Source: Neofusicoccum parvum (lineage: Eukaryota > Ascomycota > Dothideomycetes > Botryosphaeriales > Botryosphaeriaceae). From it: DNA of 64,000 bases. The position numbers and the translations under genes are program-made. Each line of letters begins with the position of its first letter. The stretch's first letter is position 1. The notes under the pieces were generated by a model, which was not told the origin of the DNA, searched no databases, and was given only the letters and a program-made list of their open reading frames with translations. The stretch lies in contig CP087220.1 of assembly GCA_020912385.1 (NCBI GenBank), positions 1,178,001 through 1,242,000 of the forward strand, in the 5' to 3' direction. Positions 34,593 to 45,417 of the stretch are shown one piece after another.

Positions 34593-37500
34593 ATGGAACC
34601 GCTTCTCCAGGCCAACAGGGTTCAGAGCATGTGAGTTAATAGCGCAAATCACCCGCGTCGAGACCTTCTTGTGGAGCCCCGCACTAATACTTCCCCCAGA
34701 TTTGTGCTCGTGCCTGGCGTCGGCACCAAAGTGCCGAGTGAGTGGCACGATAAGAATAAGCTGCTTTGGCTCCGTTCGCTGCCGCCAAGCATCGCGGCCG
34801 GGGTAAGCGCGTTCGCGTTCAATCATGAGCTCACTCCGCGGCGATTCACTTGGCCAAGGCTCTTTGGCCAGGGTGAGCAGTTACTCAAGCAGCTAGCCGA
34901 AGTGGGTGGGCAACATGTGAGACAGGCCTCTACCGGGAAAGGATCTCAAAAGCCGCCGATCGTGATTGTGGCTCACAGTGTGGGAGGCTTCATAGTGAAA
35001 GAAGTATACGGATCTCTTAGCCGTTGGATTTGAGCATTACTGAAATTATTTGAAGGCTTTGTGCTCTATATATGAGCAAAAGAACGAGTACCGAGACCTT
35101 CTCGAGACATTAGCCGGCATCATCTTCCTGGGCACGCCCCATTCCATCTCCGCAAATGACCGGGTTTGGACCGACATACCGTACGCCATCGACCAAGGCT
35201 CCAAAGCCAAACTTCTGATCAACGTTGAAGCCCGTGAAAGACTTGCGGAACTCTCCAGACGATTTATGCAGGCGGCCGCAGATGTGCAGGTCCTGTCTTG
35301 TCATGAGTTGAAAGAAACCAAAGCCAAGTCCTCCTTGCTCTCTTCTTCAAAATTGCTTGTAAGTATTCGTGAGAAGCTCAGATTTCAATGACTAAGTTTA
35401 ACATCACTTTCCAGATAGCGCCAAAAACCTTTGTGCAGATCAAATTTCCACGTGAGCGGGTGCTTGCACTCAATGCTGATCACAAAGGCCTCTGCGATTT
35501 TGACGTCCAAGGTCCCGAATTCCAAGAACTTGCTTCTTTTGTTGAGACTGCGCTAGAGGATGCTCGGCTCAGAATAGCCACAGGGTCACCTGATTGTGAG
35601 CACACGTCTAGTAGAGACCTCTTTCCTACGGCACTGACAATTCCAGATGACATACCGGAGGCATTAGCTGCGTTGACCGTAAGAGATATCAGCGATGTAG
35701 AATCTTTGGACCAAGAAAAGAGTCACGGTAAGGCCAGCTTACGTTGGACGTAGCACACAAAAGACTGAAGCAAAATCATCCAGACAACAGCAGAGGAGGG
35801 ATCAGTTCCTCAGACCCTCCGAGTGACCCTCAAGCTACTCGGGGCTCCTCAGACGCCCACCTTGGCGACATCCAGGACATGTCCAACTTTTCCTCCACCC
35901 TACCAAACCCGAAGCTTCCATGCCACATCATCCCGCCAAGCCGCAACACTGGATTCTTCGGCCGAGCAGACGTCCTCGAAGACCTCGACAAGATCTTCCT
36001 CGGCCGCTCCGATGAAGCCGACTCCATCTCGTCCTCCGGCAAGGAGCTGACCATGTTCGCGCTGGTGGGGCCCGGCGGCATGGGCAAGACGCAGATCGCG
36101 ACCGAGTTCGTGCACGCGCGCAAAGACCGCTTCGACGCCATCTTCTGGGTGTACGCGGACCAGCCGGTCAAGGTTTCAGAGGGTTTCTCGAAGATCGCGG
36201 CGGAGTTGGGCTTGGTGCCGGAGGACTCGTCGGACGCGAAGGACCCAGTCGTAATCAGGGAGAACGTCAAGGGCTGGATGGCGCGCCCAGTCAAGTCGTA
36301 CGAGGCGTCGGAGACGAACGTCGAGAAGGCGTCGTGGCTGTTGGTCTTCGATAATGCGGATAACTCGGAGGTTATCGGAGACTATTGGCCGGTGGACGGA
36401 CCCGGTTGCGTGCTGTTGACGAGCAGGTATCCGCTGCATCTGAACGGAATTGAGGATAAGATTCTGCAGCCGTTTTCTCCGGAGGAAGCTTTCAATTTCC
36501 TCATTAAGTTGACCAAGAGGAAGGATGACCCGGAAGAGAGACAGGCTGGCGAGGAAGTGGCCCGCAAGCTTGGGGGCTTACCGCTGGCTGTAACGCAAAT
36601 GGCGGGCATCATCACCCGGCGAGATCTTTCGTTCACGGAATTCCTTGCAGCTTATGACGAGAGGGAGAGTCAAGAAGAGCTCTTTGACACGAGGATGGAG
36701 AACCCGCTCCAACGCAGGGTTTCCGTGTACCAGCACACCCTGGCCTCCGTCTGGGCTTTGGAAAGTCTGAAGCACGGCCGCGCCCTGTTGGACGTTCTGT
36801 CATTTCTTGACCCGGACGAAATCCCCGAGCCTATTTTGACAGCATTCCTCTCCCGCAAAACTTCTTCAGCGGCGGACCCGCCGTTACTGCACGACTACCC
36901 ACGGTCAGCCTCCGAGTACCAGCGCGCGAGGACGGAGCTGTTGCAGTCCTCGCTCATCTCTCGGCAACGAACTACGAAAAGCATTTCAGTGCATCGCTTG
37001 GTGCAAGATGTTGCGCGAGCAAAGATGTCCGCGCCGCGCCTAAGGCTGGCTTTCGCAACGTGTCTGCGTCTGGTATCGGAGGTCTGGCCATTCGAAGCTT
37101 TTGGATGGCGTCACGGTGTTGCGAGGTGGTCAGCTTGCGATGAGCTGTTTCCACATGTGATGAAGCTCATGGCTTTTGCGGAAAATATTGAGGGCTTGGA
37201 GAATGATGTTTCCGCAAAGTTATACCTGGCCAAGCTTCTCACGGATGCTGGATGGTACGTGCTCTCAGAAACTTGAGAGAAGGGAGACTGACTTTGTAGG
37301 TTTTATCACGAGAGCGGCAGCTCCCTGGAAGCACTCCCTTTCTTCCAGAAGGCGCAAGCCCTTGGTGAGTTTGTGAAGCTGCAATTTGATGACGAGCTCT
37401 CCACCACCGAGGAGAGCGCAGTCTCGATTGAAGAGGTGAAGGTCATGCTGGCAGAGATACATCACAATATCGGATGTGTTGCAACCGAGACGAACAAGCC

Positions 37501-38423
37501 AGAAGACGCCGTCCATCACTTTACCATTTTCAACCAGATGATGGCTGAGGAAGCTCGTGTCAATAATAAGCAAAAAGAATACGGCATATCGTGGAATGAA
37601 CTGGGTATCGCGTACATGATGAAGAAATCTTGGAAGGATGCCGAAAACTGCTTCCTGCGCTCGATTGAGATTATGGAGGAAGTGGATGCTTCTGCTAAAG
37701 AGTTGAAGTCGCTTCCAACTGTCAACCTCGGTTTGGCATACTGGGTTCAAGATGGCCGGTTGGAAGAAGCTGATGAGGTCTTGATGGCGGGTCTGCGCGA
37801 CAGAGAAGCCATATATGGTGTCAATGACCGCGAGTCATTCATGTAAGTGTCATACCATCTTCTAATGTCCTCTCCCAGTAATCGGTTTTGATTGCTCATG
37901 GGCCCGAAGAACAGGAAGATTTCTCCACGCCATCGGAAATGTTAAAGCCGATCTGTCTAAGCTCAAGGCCGATGAAGATCTCCTTGACGAAAGCAGGATG
38001 TACCACCAGAGAGCGTTGAGTCACTACAGAGACACGGTTGGGAAGAACCACCACCGCACAGCAGACACATGCGTCAAAGTCGCTGACCATTGCATCCGTC
38101 TCAAAATGCTGGACTCTGCAATGTGAGTACTTCCCTTTCTTATCTTGGCGCTTCGCGCGAACTGATCTGCGTATCATGACAGGCCACTACTTGACCAAGC
38201 TTTGAAAATATTCACTGGTCGTCCTGTATACCTCCCCGAGCGGGCTCGTGCAATGTTCAAACGGAGCCGCGTCCTGGAGCTCCTGGGAAGGTTAAAGGAG
38301 GCTGAAACAGAGAAAGAGGAAAGTTTGAAGCTGCTTCGGGAGTTGACTGATCTTGGAACAAAGACATTGGATGAGATCACGGATGCCGATTTCGACGAAG
38401 TCATTGTCTTTTGGTCCAGATGA
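34593..38423 (+). CDS. Fungal NLR-like STAND protein: SesB-type hydrolase, NB-ARC, TPR
   Basis: Eight exons: 34593-34630, 34700-35003, 35056-35358, 35415-35727, 35784-37254, 37300-37842, 37910-38122 and 38183-38423, giving 926 residues with all phases consistent. An N-terminal alpha/beta hydrolase (about residues 13-250) starts FVLVPGVGTKVPSEWH, with nucleophile elbow AHSVGG (Ser106) and the LGTPHS block; it resembles the SesB effector domains of fungal NLRs. NB-ARC follows at about 360-660: P-loop GPGGMGKTQ (about 415-423), Walker B SWLLVFDNAD, GCVLLTSR and GLPLAV. The C-terminal 270 residues are TPR-like (NELGIAYMMKKSWKDAENCF; TGRFLHAIGNVK). Such proteins act in non-self recognition and regulated cell death in fungi; the trigger here is unknown. 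The hydrolase catalytic Ser appears intact. Confidence 0.87.
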
Positions 38424-38617
38424 GGTGTGAGCCGCATATTCAAGGCAACATCAGAGCTGTCATGAGCTTGATAGTGCAAAAAATCCAATTTATGCCGCCC
38501 AAACTCCAAAGTCTACAAAATGTCAATCTCAAGATCATACAGAGTACATAGCCCACCTTCGTGGAGTATCTTTCCACATTCATCGGGCATCCATCGTCCA
38601 TACCCAAGCATCATACC

Positions 38618-39346
38618 CTACGCCGTTGTCCTTCTCCTCAGACTGAACATGCTTCGGATTGAGAAGCTGCGTTTCGGTGCCGCAGGCTGTTGCTCGGTCT
38701 TGCTCTTCTTCAGGCCGTTCTTCTTCCCAGCCGGCGGCTGCTCAACAGGCGCAGCCTTAGCGGGCTCCTGCTTGCTCGGCCCGCTGAAGTACGTCCACAA
38801 CCCGTAAATCCCCGTACCGATAGCGATGGCCGCCTGCAGCCCGTCCGCAATGGCCGGCGCCCCGTGACCGGTCGTCACCGCGGTCCTCAGCGCCACGCCG
38901 CCGGAGCCCACGGACGTGAGCGCCTGCTGGATGGCTGCCGCCGCAGAGCCTTGGATGTGGTCAACCAAACTGCACATCAGATGCACTCAGGAGAGCAAAC
39001 GCAGCAACCAGGAAACCCTACCTGCAGCCGGGGCCGCCGTGGCCAATCCTGCCGCGCCTAGTAGCGGTGCCGTTACGGGCGTCGGCGCGACGATGACGAC
39101 GCCGTGGGCGACGTAGAAGGCGATTTGGTGCGGGTGCGCCTTGATCCAGTCCCTGGTCGTCTGCGGTAAGTCGTCCCACCGCATGGAGATGAAGTTGGTG
39201 CTGCTATTGGCGACGCGCGAAAAGAAGCGCTGGGCATCGGTTGGCAGCTCAGTCCATTTTACAGAGCAGACGGCGTTTTGCGTATGCGTGGATGCGGTGC
39301 CGAGGAAGCTGGTGACGGTACTGAGGGTGCTGAATAGAAGGTCCAT
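38618..39346 (-). CDS. Interferon-inducible 6-16 (IFI6/ISG12)-like membrane protein
   Basis: Exons 39346-39022 and 38949-38618 give 218 residues. The splice (GCAG|GTAGGG ... CCAAG|GC, phase 1) joins LLGAAGLATAAPAAG to GSAAAAIQQALTSVGSGG, producing the Gly/Ala-rich hydrophobic pattern of the Ifi-6-16 family, with a further small-residue helix (ADGLQAAIAIGTGIYGLW). The N-terminal 80 residues look amphipathic and helical, and the C-terminus is basic and Lys/Pro-rich. In animals these proteins act at mitochondria in apoptosis and innate immunity; a fungal role is not established. It converges on the NLR gene with only 194 bp between stops, and its promoter faces the DUF7580-like gene. Other acceptors exist, but they give non-conserved frames. 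Confidence 0.65.
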
Positions 39347-39975
39347 GGTTGGGGTGTGTTTAAGGTGGTCCGTGGATAGGCGGTTGGAATGTCCAAGTGG
39401 TAGTGGAAGGAGGGAAGTGGAAAGTACAAGTTGATGGTATTGGAGTGAGAGTTGTGGAGAGCTTGGTTAAATGTGGGGGCATACGCGTGGTGAACATGCT
39501 GTTCGTTGGCATATCTTGTGAGTAAGGAGATGCACGAGCCTCTTCCTCGTCGGAGCAAATGGACTTGCGGTGGTGAGTTGGCGCCCATGCTGAAACGAAC
39601 TTGTGGGGTGGAAGCGTAGATCTACAGGAACCAATTGGCTTCTCTGCTGCTGAACAAAGCGGAGAACGGTCAGTGCGGACGGCACAGACTCAATGACTCG
39701 AGCATGGACGCATTTGATGATAACAGTATCGTCAACTGTGAGTCATTCCAATCTCTCGTGAGACCACTCTCTGCCAATGCAATGAGCGAGAGACTCTTCA
39801 AAACCCATATCAATCTCGTCCAACAGCGAGGTTTAAGCAACAGACTACTCCATAGCCCATGCGTCCATCAAATTCAAAAAGCCACCTTCAACCCTCATGT
39901 GTGAGGTCTTCTTCCCTGACAAATGAAAATGCATTTACGTTCCCATGTATATTATAATGCGACATATTCGAGGAG
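39347..39975. other. Divergent region with a possible upstream exon
   Basis: Contains the IFI6-like promoter. On the plus strand 39635-39904 is open and ends at a GTGTGAG donor-like site; it could be an upstream exon of the DUF7580-like gene (join 39899 to 39976 keeps frame), but it has no ATG and no recognisable motif. Confidence 0.35.
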
Positions 39976-40641
39976 ATACGCGTTTTCAAACTAAAACTTA
40001 TACAATCTCGTCGACTCATCTTCTACCACGTTCATGATGTTGTGGAGTTCCAGCAATCCAAACTACGACCTTTGCAGGATTTGATCGATAGTAACGAAGT
40101 CATTTTGAAGCGGACAAGATGCAGCCTCGCTCTAGGACTAGCATATGCTGTCCTCCAACTTTACAAAACGCCTTGGCTATGCAGTAGCTGGAGTTTGAGG
40201 GACATTCGTTTTGACGAATCTGGGCCACACTACCATCTCTGGATTCCGAAATCGCTCTTCTATCCATCTTCGACAGCCCTCAGTGCTCACAACGCCAAGA
40301 ACAGATCACTCCTCAAGAACGATACACTTTTCGCGTTGGGTGTGGCACTGCTAGAACTGACGTGCAGAAGGCCTTTGTCTAGCTTCCAGATTGCGGATGA
40401 TCTTGACGAGCATGGCCAAGAGCATGCTCTCACGAGATATTTCATTGCAAATCGACTCACTGAAAAATTGTGCAACGAAGACGGGCGCAACTTCGCCTCC
40501 GCAGTGTCGAAGTGCATCCATCCAGCTTTGGAGACTCACAACTTTGACTTGGGAAATGAGGGGTTTCGCAAGCATTTCTTCAAAGATGTAATACTGCCTC
40601 TTCAAGATGACTATGATGTGCTATTCAAGAAGACGGTGTAA
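39976..40641 (+). CDS. DUF7580-like protein, 5' end unresolved
   Basis: The frame from about 39976 to the TAA at 40641 encodes about 221 residues. It includes CSLALGLAYAVLQLYKTPWL and SWSLRDIRF, the kinase-like core of fungal DUF7580 proteins, then LFALGVALLELTCRRPLSSF and a C-terminal segment with CNEDGRNFASAVSKCIHPAL. These resemble a decayed protein-kinase C-lobe (the position of the usual activation loop has no clear DFG). Full-length relatives are longer, so either upstream exons are missing from this model or the gene is truncated. DUF7580 proteins often lie near NLR and heterokaryon-incompatibility genes, which fits the neighbour. An in-frame TAA at 39955 requires an intron or a later start. 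Confidence 0.55.
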   Translation: MRVFKLKLIQSRRLIFYHVHDVVEFQQSKLRPLQDLIDSNEVILKRTRCSLALGLAYAVLQLYKTPWLCSSWSLRDIRFDESGPHYHLWIPKSLFYPSSTALSAHNAKNRSLLKNDTLFALGVALLELTCRRPLSSFQIADDLDEHGQEHALTRYFIANRLTEKLCNEDGRNFASAVSKCIHPALETHNFDLGNEGFRKHFFKDVILPLQDDYDVLFKKTV

Positions 40642-41125
40642 ACTGTGAAAAAGGTTGGCATTCAAGCAAAGCTCTTTTAGGCATCCTCTATCTAGAAACG
40701 GATTCGCGTCAAAGCATTTCACAACTTCACTGTTGAATGCTGAGAAGGTGAATACTCCTTAAGCCCGGAGTGAAATCAGTATTTGCAGATGGCAGTGGGA
40801 GGTTTCAGGGCGCGGCTGCATTCTTTTTCGACATTCCCCTCTTAAATTAATTAGACGGGTTAACCGAGCGGATTTTGTTCATTAAGCTCAAATGCTAATG
40901 GTGTATATATTTAGCTGTTACGTGACCTGCCCTAGTATTTTATCGCTCTCAAGGTAAGGCCCTACGTTCATCAAAGCTTAATAGAGTAGGCTATCATTAC
41001 AAACTCTTTGCCCCAATGTATCACACTTGCGTGTTTCAATTTTCAGAGTTGTTGTTGGAACAATCCGTGCCAGACCTCTTTCTCGTTCCGAGGAAGGGTG
41101 ATTGATGTAAAGGACCCCAAGGCCG
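40642..41125. other. Intergenic, AT-rich, tail-to-tail
   Basis: No gene or repeat recognised. Confidence 0.5.
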
Positions 41126-42847
41126 CTAGGAGCAATTGGAGGTGACGCGTCCTTCTCCACCGTTCTGACAGTGATTTCTTGGTTTAATTCGAACCATCAA
41201 TTTAGGCTTGTCCCAGAGAGTCCACGACTTTTGGTCTGCCCAGTTGAACGACTCCTCGCAAAGCTCCATGTCAAAAGACCAGAGCATCATTGCTAAAATG
41301 ATCCGGACTTCGTGATAAGCCAGACTAAGTTCAACTGTATCAGTCGCATATTCAAACACATAAATGCTCTTTGACTTACTTTTTACCAAGGCAATTGCGC
41401 GGTCCAAATGAGAAAGGCTGCAGGACATCCCGTCGATCGGACTCGAACTCCGGGCCACCCATCCAGCGCTCCGGCAGGAAAGCGTCCGGCGAGACAAAAT
41501 TGACGGCGGAATGGTAGGCCGCAAATTGGGGGACATATACTCTCGTCTGCAGACGCCCTTGGTCAGATCCACCACACCAACAGTCTCCCTGTGGAATCAC
41601 TTACACCGCCAGGCACCCACCTCCCGCACACCTCGGCCCCGCCAGGCGCGATCTTCCGCGGCAGGGCGAACGGCACGGGCGGATACATCCGCAGCCCCTC
41701 CTCGACGCACGCGCTCAGGTACGGCAGCCGCTGCAAGTTCACCAGATCCATATCCTCCACCGCGGCGAAGGCGCCGCGGATCTCGGCGAGCAGGACGCGC
41801 AGCTTGTCCGGGGCGCGCAGGAGATGGTAGGTCAGGCCGCTCAGCAGCGTGGCGGTGGTCTCGGTGCCTGCCAGCATGAACAGCGCGGCGTTCGAGTGCA
41901 TCTTGCCGCGCTCGAGCCGCGCGCCGTCGCGCAGCGCCAGGCTCCAGATGTCGGGCCGGGGCGACTCGGCGGCCAGCCGGCGCTCGACGCGGTCGGCCGA
42001 GTGCTGGAAGTGTGCGCGCCGCATGGCGGCCAGCCGGCGCGGCGTCACGAGCTTCCAGACGGCGCGGAGCAGCGGGTACTCCAGCGTGATGCGCGCGATG
42101 TCGCCGGCCTTGAAGCCGCCGAAGACGGCGTCGACCCACGGCGTGTACTCGCTGGTCTGGAGGAGGTTGAGCGGCTCGCCGAAGGTGAGGTCGCCCATGA
42201 TGTCGAAGGTGGTGAAGTTGTAGAGCTTGACGAGGTCGAAGGGCGAGGTCGAGGCGGCGGCGGCGGCTTTGGTCTGCGAGACCAGCAGCTCGGCGTACTT
42301 GCGGATCAGGGGCTCCTGCTCGACCAGGGCCTTGTGCGAGAAGGCGTTGGCGAAGATCTTGCGGATGCGGCCGTGCTCCGCGTCCGACGGCTCGGTGATG
42401 AGGGAGTCGATGCCGTTGATGGGCTTGCTGTAGAATTGCTCGTCTTTGTGGTTGCTCGCCCGCCCGCCTGTGCGGTGCCCGTAGATGTCCTTCCAGGCGC
42501 GGCCGTCGATGAAGCTGAGCTGCTTGGGACCGACGCGGACGACTGTGCCGTACTTCTTGTGCAAGGCGTGGATCCAGCGGACTTGACGCCCGAGGATGAC
42601 GTTGTACCAGTACGGTAGCTGAGAGACTGCATGCAACTTTGATCCAGGGTAGCGTCGAAGTGGACTGAAGAAAAGGTTATACACGGCGCCTGTAGCTAGA
42701 TGCACGAGAAACTAAAGTCCAGATAAGCCATGGATAACTCGTTGGAGCTCTGGTAAAGCTCTTGCTTACCAAGAACAGTACCCCAAGAACTAGGTTCTTG
42801 CTGGTGAAGATAAGCTGATTTCCCTCAGGAGTTATGTTGAACGCCAT
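41126..42847 (-). CDS. Cytochrome P450 monooxygenase
   Basis: Exons 42847-42770, 42711-41605, 41546-41380 and 41324-41126 give 516 residues. An N-terminal membrane anchor covers about residues 15-40 (LVLGVLFLFLVHLATGAVYN). P450 landmarks: I-helix AGTETTATLLSG, ExxR in VEEGLRMYPPVP, the PERW block (PDAFLPERWM), and the haem loop FSFGPRNCLGKN with Cys447 as thiolate ligand. The last intron splits the Asn codon after CLGK. The general look (PLRRYPGSKL, CLGKNLAYHE) is that of CYP65-type fungal enzymes of secondary metabolism or detoxification; the substrate is unknown. It shares an 843-bp divergent promoter region with the MFS gene, and a TATATA element lies about 65 bp upstream of its ATG. Confidence 0.92.
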
Positions 42848-43690
42848 TTTTGAAGGGGTTGTGGTTTGGGATGGCGCGGTGGCATCTCCGTTAGGTTGGA
42901 GGAGCTCTTTATTATATATGACCAGACCAGAACGCAAGCGAGAAGCACTCCGTGCCGTTTCGGCATTGATTATAACCCTGCAAGACCGCTTGTCCGAGCT
43001 TTTCTCGGTGCTCGGTTGCTTGCTTCAGAGCCGAGTGTCATAGCGGCCTCAGGAGCACATCTCCTCAAACACTATGCAACAATGTGTCTATTAGATCTGT
43101 CAAGTGTGAACTTTTTAGAGAGGAAAGTACTGACGAAAAGTAACAGACTATTCATGTAATCTCAGACCGTACGCTTGAAGGGGTACTTTGTGACATACCG
43201 TGACAGTCGGCCAGCTATTTGATCGACCACATCACAAGGAAACTGTAGGATTAGTGACTTTGTCAGCCTCATTTGGATGTGACTCTCGGTACAGCAGTAA
43301 GCATAAAAACTAAAACGCAGTAGACACAAGCCACATCCGCGTTGCTTTTGCTGTTGCTGACCCGGGATCGGAAGCGGAGGTACCCATGTGCAGTCTGCGG
43401 CTCGGCGTCGCGTTGCACTTAAGCCCCGAGACTCCCCTCAGCTCGGCCCGTCGGAGCCTTCAGCACATCGCACGAAGCGGGCCGAGAGATGACACCCACA
43501 CCGTATGCATTCTTCCGCCTGAGTCCGTTGATATCCTGAGAGGCTGGGGCTGCAGCTAATGGATAAAATAACTCGTTCCGGTCTGCGTTGCAGCTGTTTT
43601 CATGTCCCAGCCGTGCGCCGATTCCTTTCCCAGGCGACCACGCGGTTTCTTGTTCCATGCCCCAGCTCCACCTCTCCCAGCTAAGAAGAT
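42848..43690. promoter_or_regulatory. Divergent promoter, P450 (-) / MFS exporter (+)
   Basis: 843 bp. A TATATA element lies at about 42912-42919 and a CCG/CGG palindrome at 42953-42965. Joint control of the two genes is likely but inferred. Confidence 0.6.
42953..42965. promoter_or_regulatory. Everted CCG-N3-CGG palindrome
   Basis: TGCCG-TTT-CGGCA, about 106 bp upstream of the P450 ATG. The half-site TGCCG is the same as in the palindrome at 45805-45830 upstream of the Zn2Cys6 gene. CCG/CGG triplets are the usual half-sites of Zn2Cys6 regulators. Binding is inferred. Confidence 0.45.
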
Positions 43691-45417
43691 ATGGCCCTGT
43701 TTAAGGGCATTGGCCGGTGCGGTCTCCAGAAAGATGGCCCGCCGGAAGTGCTGAACTGGCGGTACCCGGGATCCGGCACCCAGGACGACCCGTACATAGT
43801 GACCTGGATCGAAGGAGACGCCGAAAACCCTCAAAACCTGTCCAGAACGCGAAAATGGATCATCACAGCGCTTGCCGGGATCCAGGTCCTATCCGTCACC
43901 TTCGCGTCGAGCGCCTACAGCGGCGCGCTGGGCAAGGTCATCGAGCACTTCTCCGTCACGACCGTCGTCGCCACGCTGGGCATGTCGACCTTCGTCCTAG
44001 GATTCGCCCTCGGGCCTCTCGTATGGGCGCCGCTCAGCGAACTGTACGGCAGAAGGTATGCGACCTCCCACCCCCGGCCATCCACCCACTGACCGCCCAC
44101 GTCCCCGCAGACCCATCTTCCTCCTCTCCTTCGCCGGCATGACGGCCTTCAACGTCGGGCTGATCTTCAGCCCCAACTTCGGCGCCCTCGCCGCGCTCCG
44201 CTTCCTCGCCGGCGCGCTCGGCTCGTCCGTCATGGCCAGCTCGGGCGGCGTCATCGCCGACGTCCACGCCCAGCGCGACCGCGGCGTCGCCATGGCGCTC
44301 TTCGCGCTCGCCCCCGGCGTCGGCCCCGTGCTCGGCCCCATCGCCGGCGGCTTCCTCGGCGCGGCGGCCGGCTGGCGCTGGGTGCTGGGCATGGTGGCGC
44401 TCTTCGGCGGCGCGGTGCTGGTCGTGAGCGCGGCGGCCGTGCCCGAGACGTACGCGCCGGTGCTGCTGCGGCGGCGGGCGGCGCGGCTGGGGAGGCTGCG
44501 CGAGGGCGTCCGCTACCGCAGCGCGGCGGACGCGGCGGGGGCGGCGCCGCTGGGCGTGGCGCGCGTGCTGTGGAGGAGCCTGAGCAGGCCGTGGGTGCTG
44601 CTGTTCGTCGAGCCGATCGTCCTGCTGCTGAGCGTGTACATGGCCATCGTGTACGGCACGCTGTACATGCTGTTCGGCGCCTTCCCGGTCGTCTTTCAGG
44701 TTGATCGCGGCTGGTCGCCGGGCGTCGGCGGGCTGTCGTTCCTGGGCGTGATGGTGGGCATCTTTGCGGCCGCGCTCTGGGCCGTCGTCGACAACGGCCG
44801 GTACGCTCGGCTTTGCGCTCGACATGGCGGCGTTGCGCCTGCTGAGGTCCGGCTTCAGTCGACTATGGTCGGCGGCGTCTTGCTGCCGGTTGGGCTGTTC
44901 TGGTTTGCGTGGACTAACTATAGCTCTATCCACTGGATCGTCCCGATCCTTGCCGGAAGCTTTTTTGGAGCGGGAATGACCTTGATCATGATAAGGCATG
45001 TCACTATCGTTATCACTGGGACATGGCAGTTTAAGCTAATCGGGGTTTTGATCCAGCATTCTCAATTATCTCGTCGATGCGTATACCATCTTCGCTGCAT
45101 CGGTCCTGGCCGCCAACAACGCGCTGCGGTCCATGTTCGCAGCTGGATTCCCGCTGTTCACGCCCACCATGTATGCAAATCTAGGCATACATTGGGCGTC
45201 TTCGGTGCCGGCGTTTCTTGCGCTTGCGTGCGCTCCTCTGCCGTTTTTGTTCTACAGATACGGAGCAGTGATCCGGAAGAAGTGCAAGTATGCTGCCGAG
45301 TCGGCTGCGTTCCTCGAGAAGACGAGAGAGCAGACCAGAGCACGAAATGAAGAGTCTTCCGCTTCCACAGCTCCTACAATAGAGAGCGAGAAAGAAGGAG
45401 ATCCCGAGACAAAATGA
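43691..45417 (+). CDS. MFS drug/metabolite exporter (DHA1-type)
   Basis: Exons 43691-44055, 44111-44995 and 45057-45417 give 536 residues. The DHA1-type loop [10 protein letters not shown] (motif A) and the motif-C-like [14 protein letters not shown] are visible, with about twelve hydrophobic segments. The last exon encodes [21 protein letters not shown] and [13 protein letters not shown], typical of this fungal exporter group. The second intron appears to use a GC donor: only AAG|GCATGT (44996) keeps the frame into the CAG at 45056, with a GCTAATC branch. The C-terminus is charged and Ser/Glu-rich. It probably exports a toxin or metabolite across the plasma membrane, in company with the P450. 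Confidence 0.88.

Noticed and set aside
41824..42618. Plus-strand frame of 264 codons across the P450 gene
   Set aside because: Antisense shadow; the minus strand has all P450 motifs.
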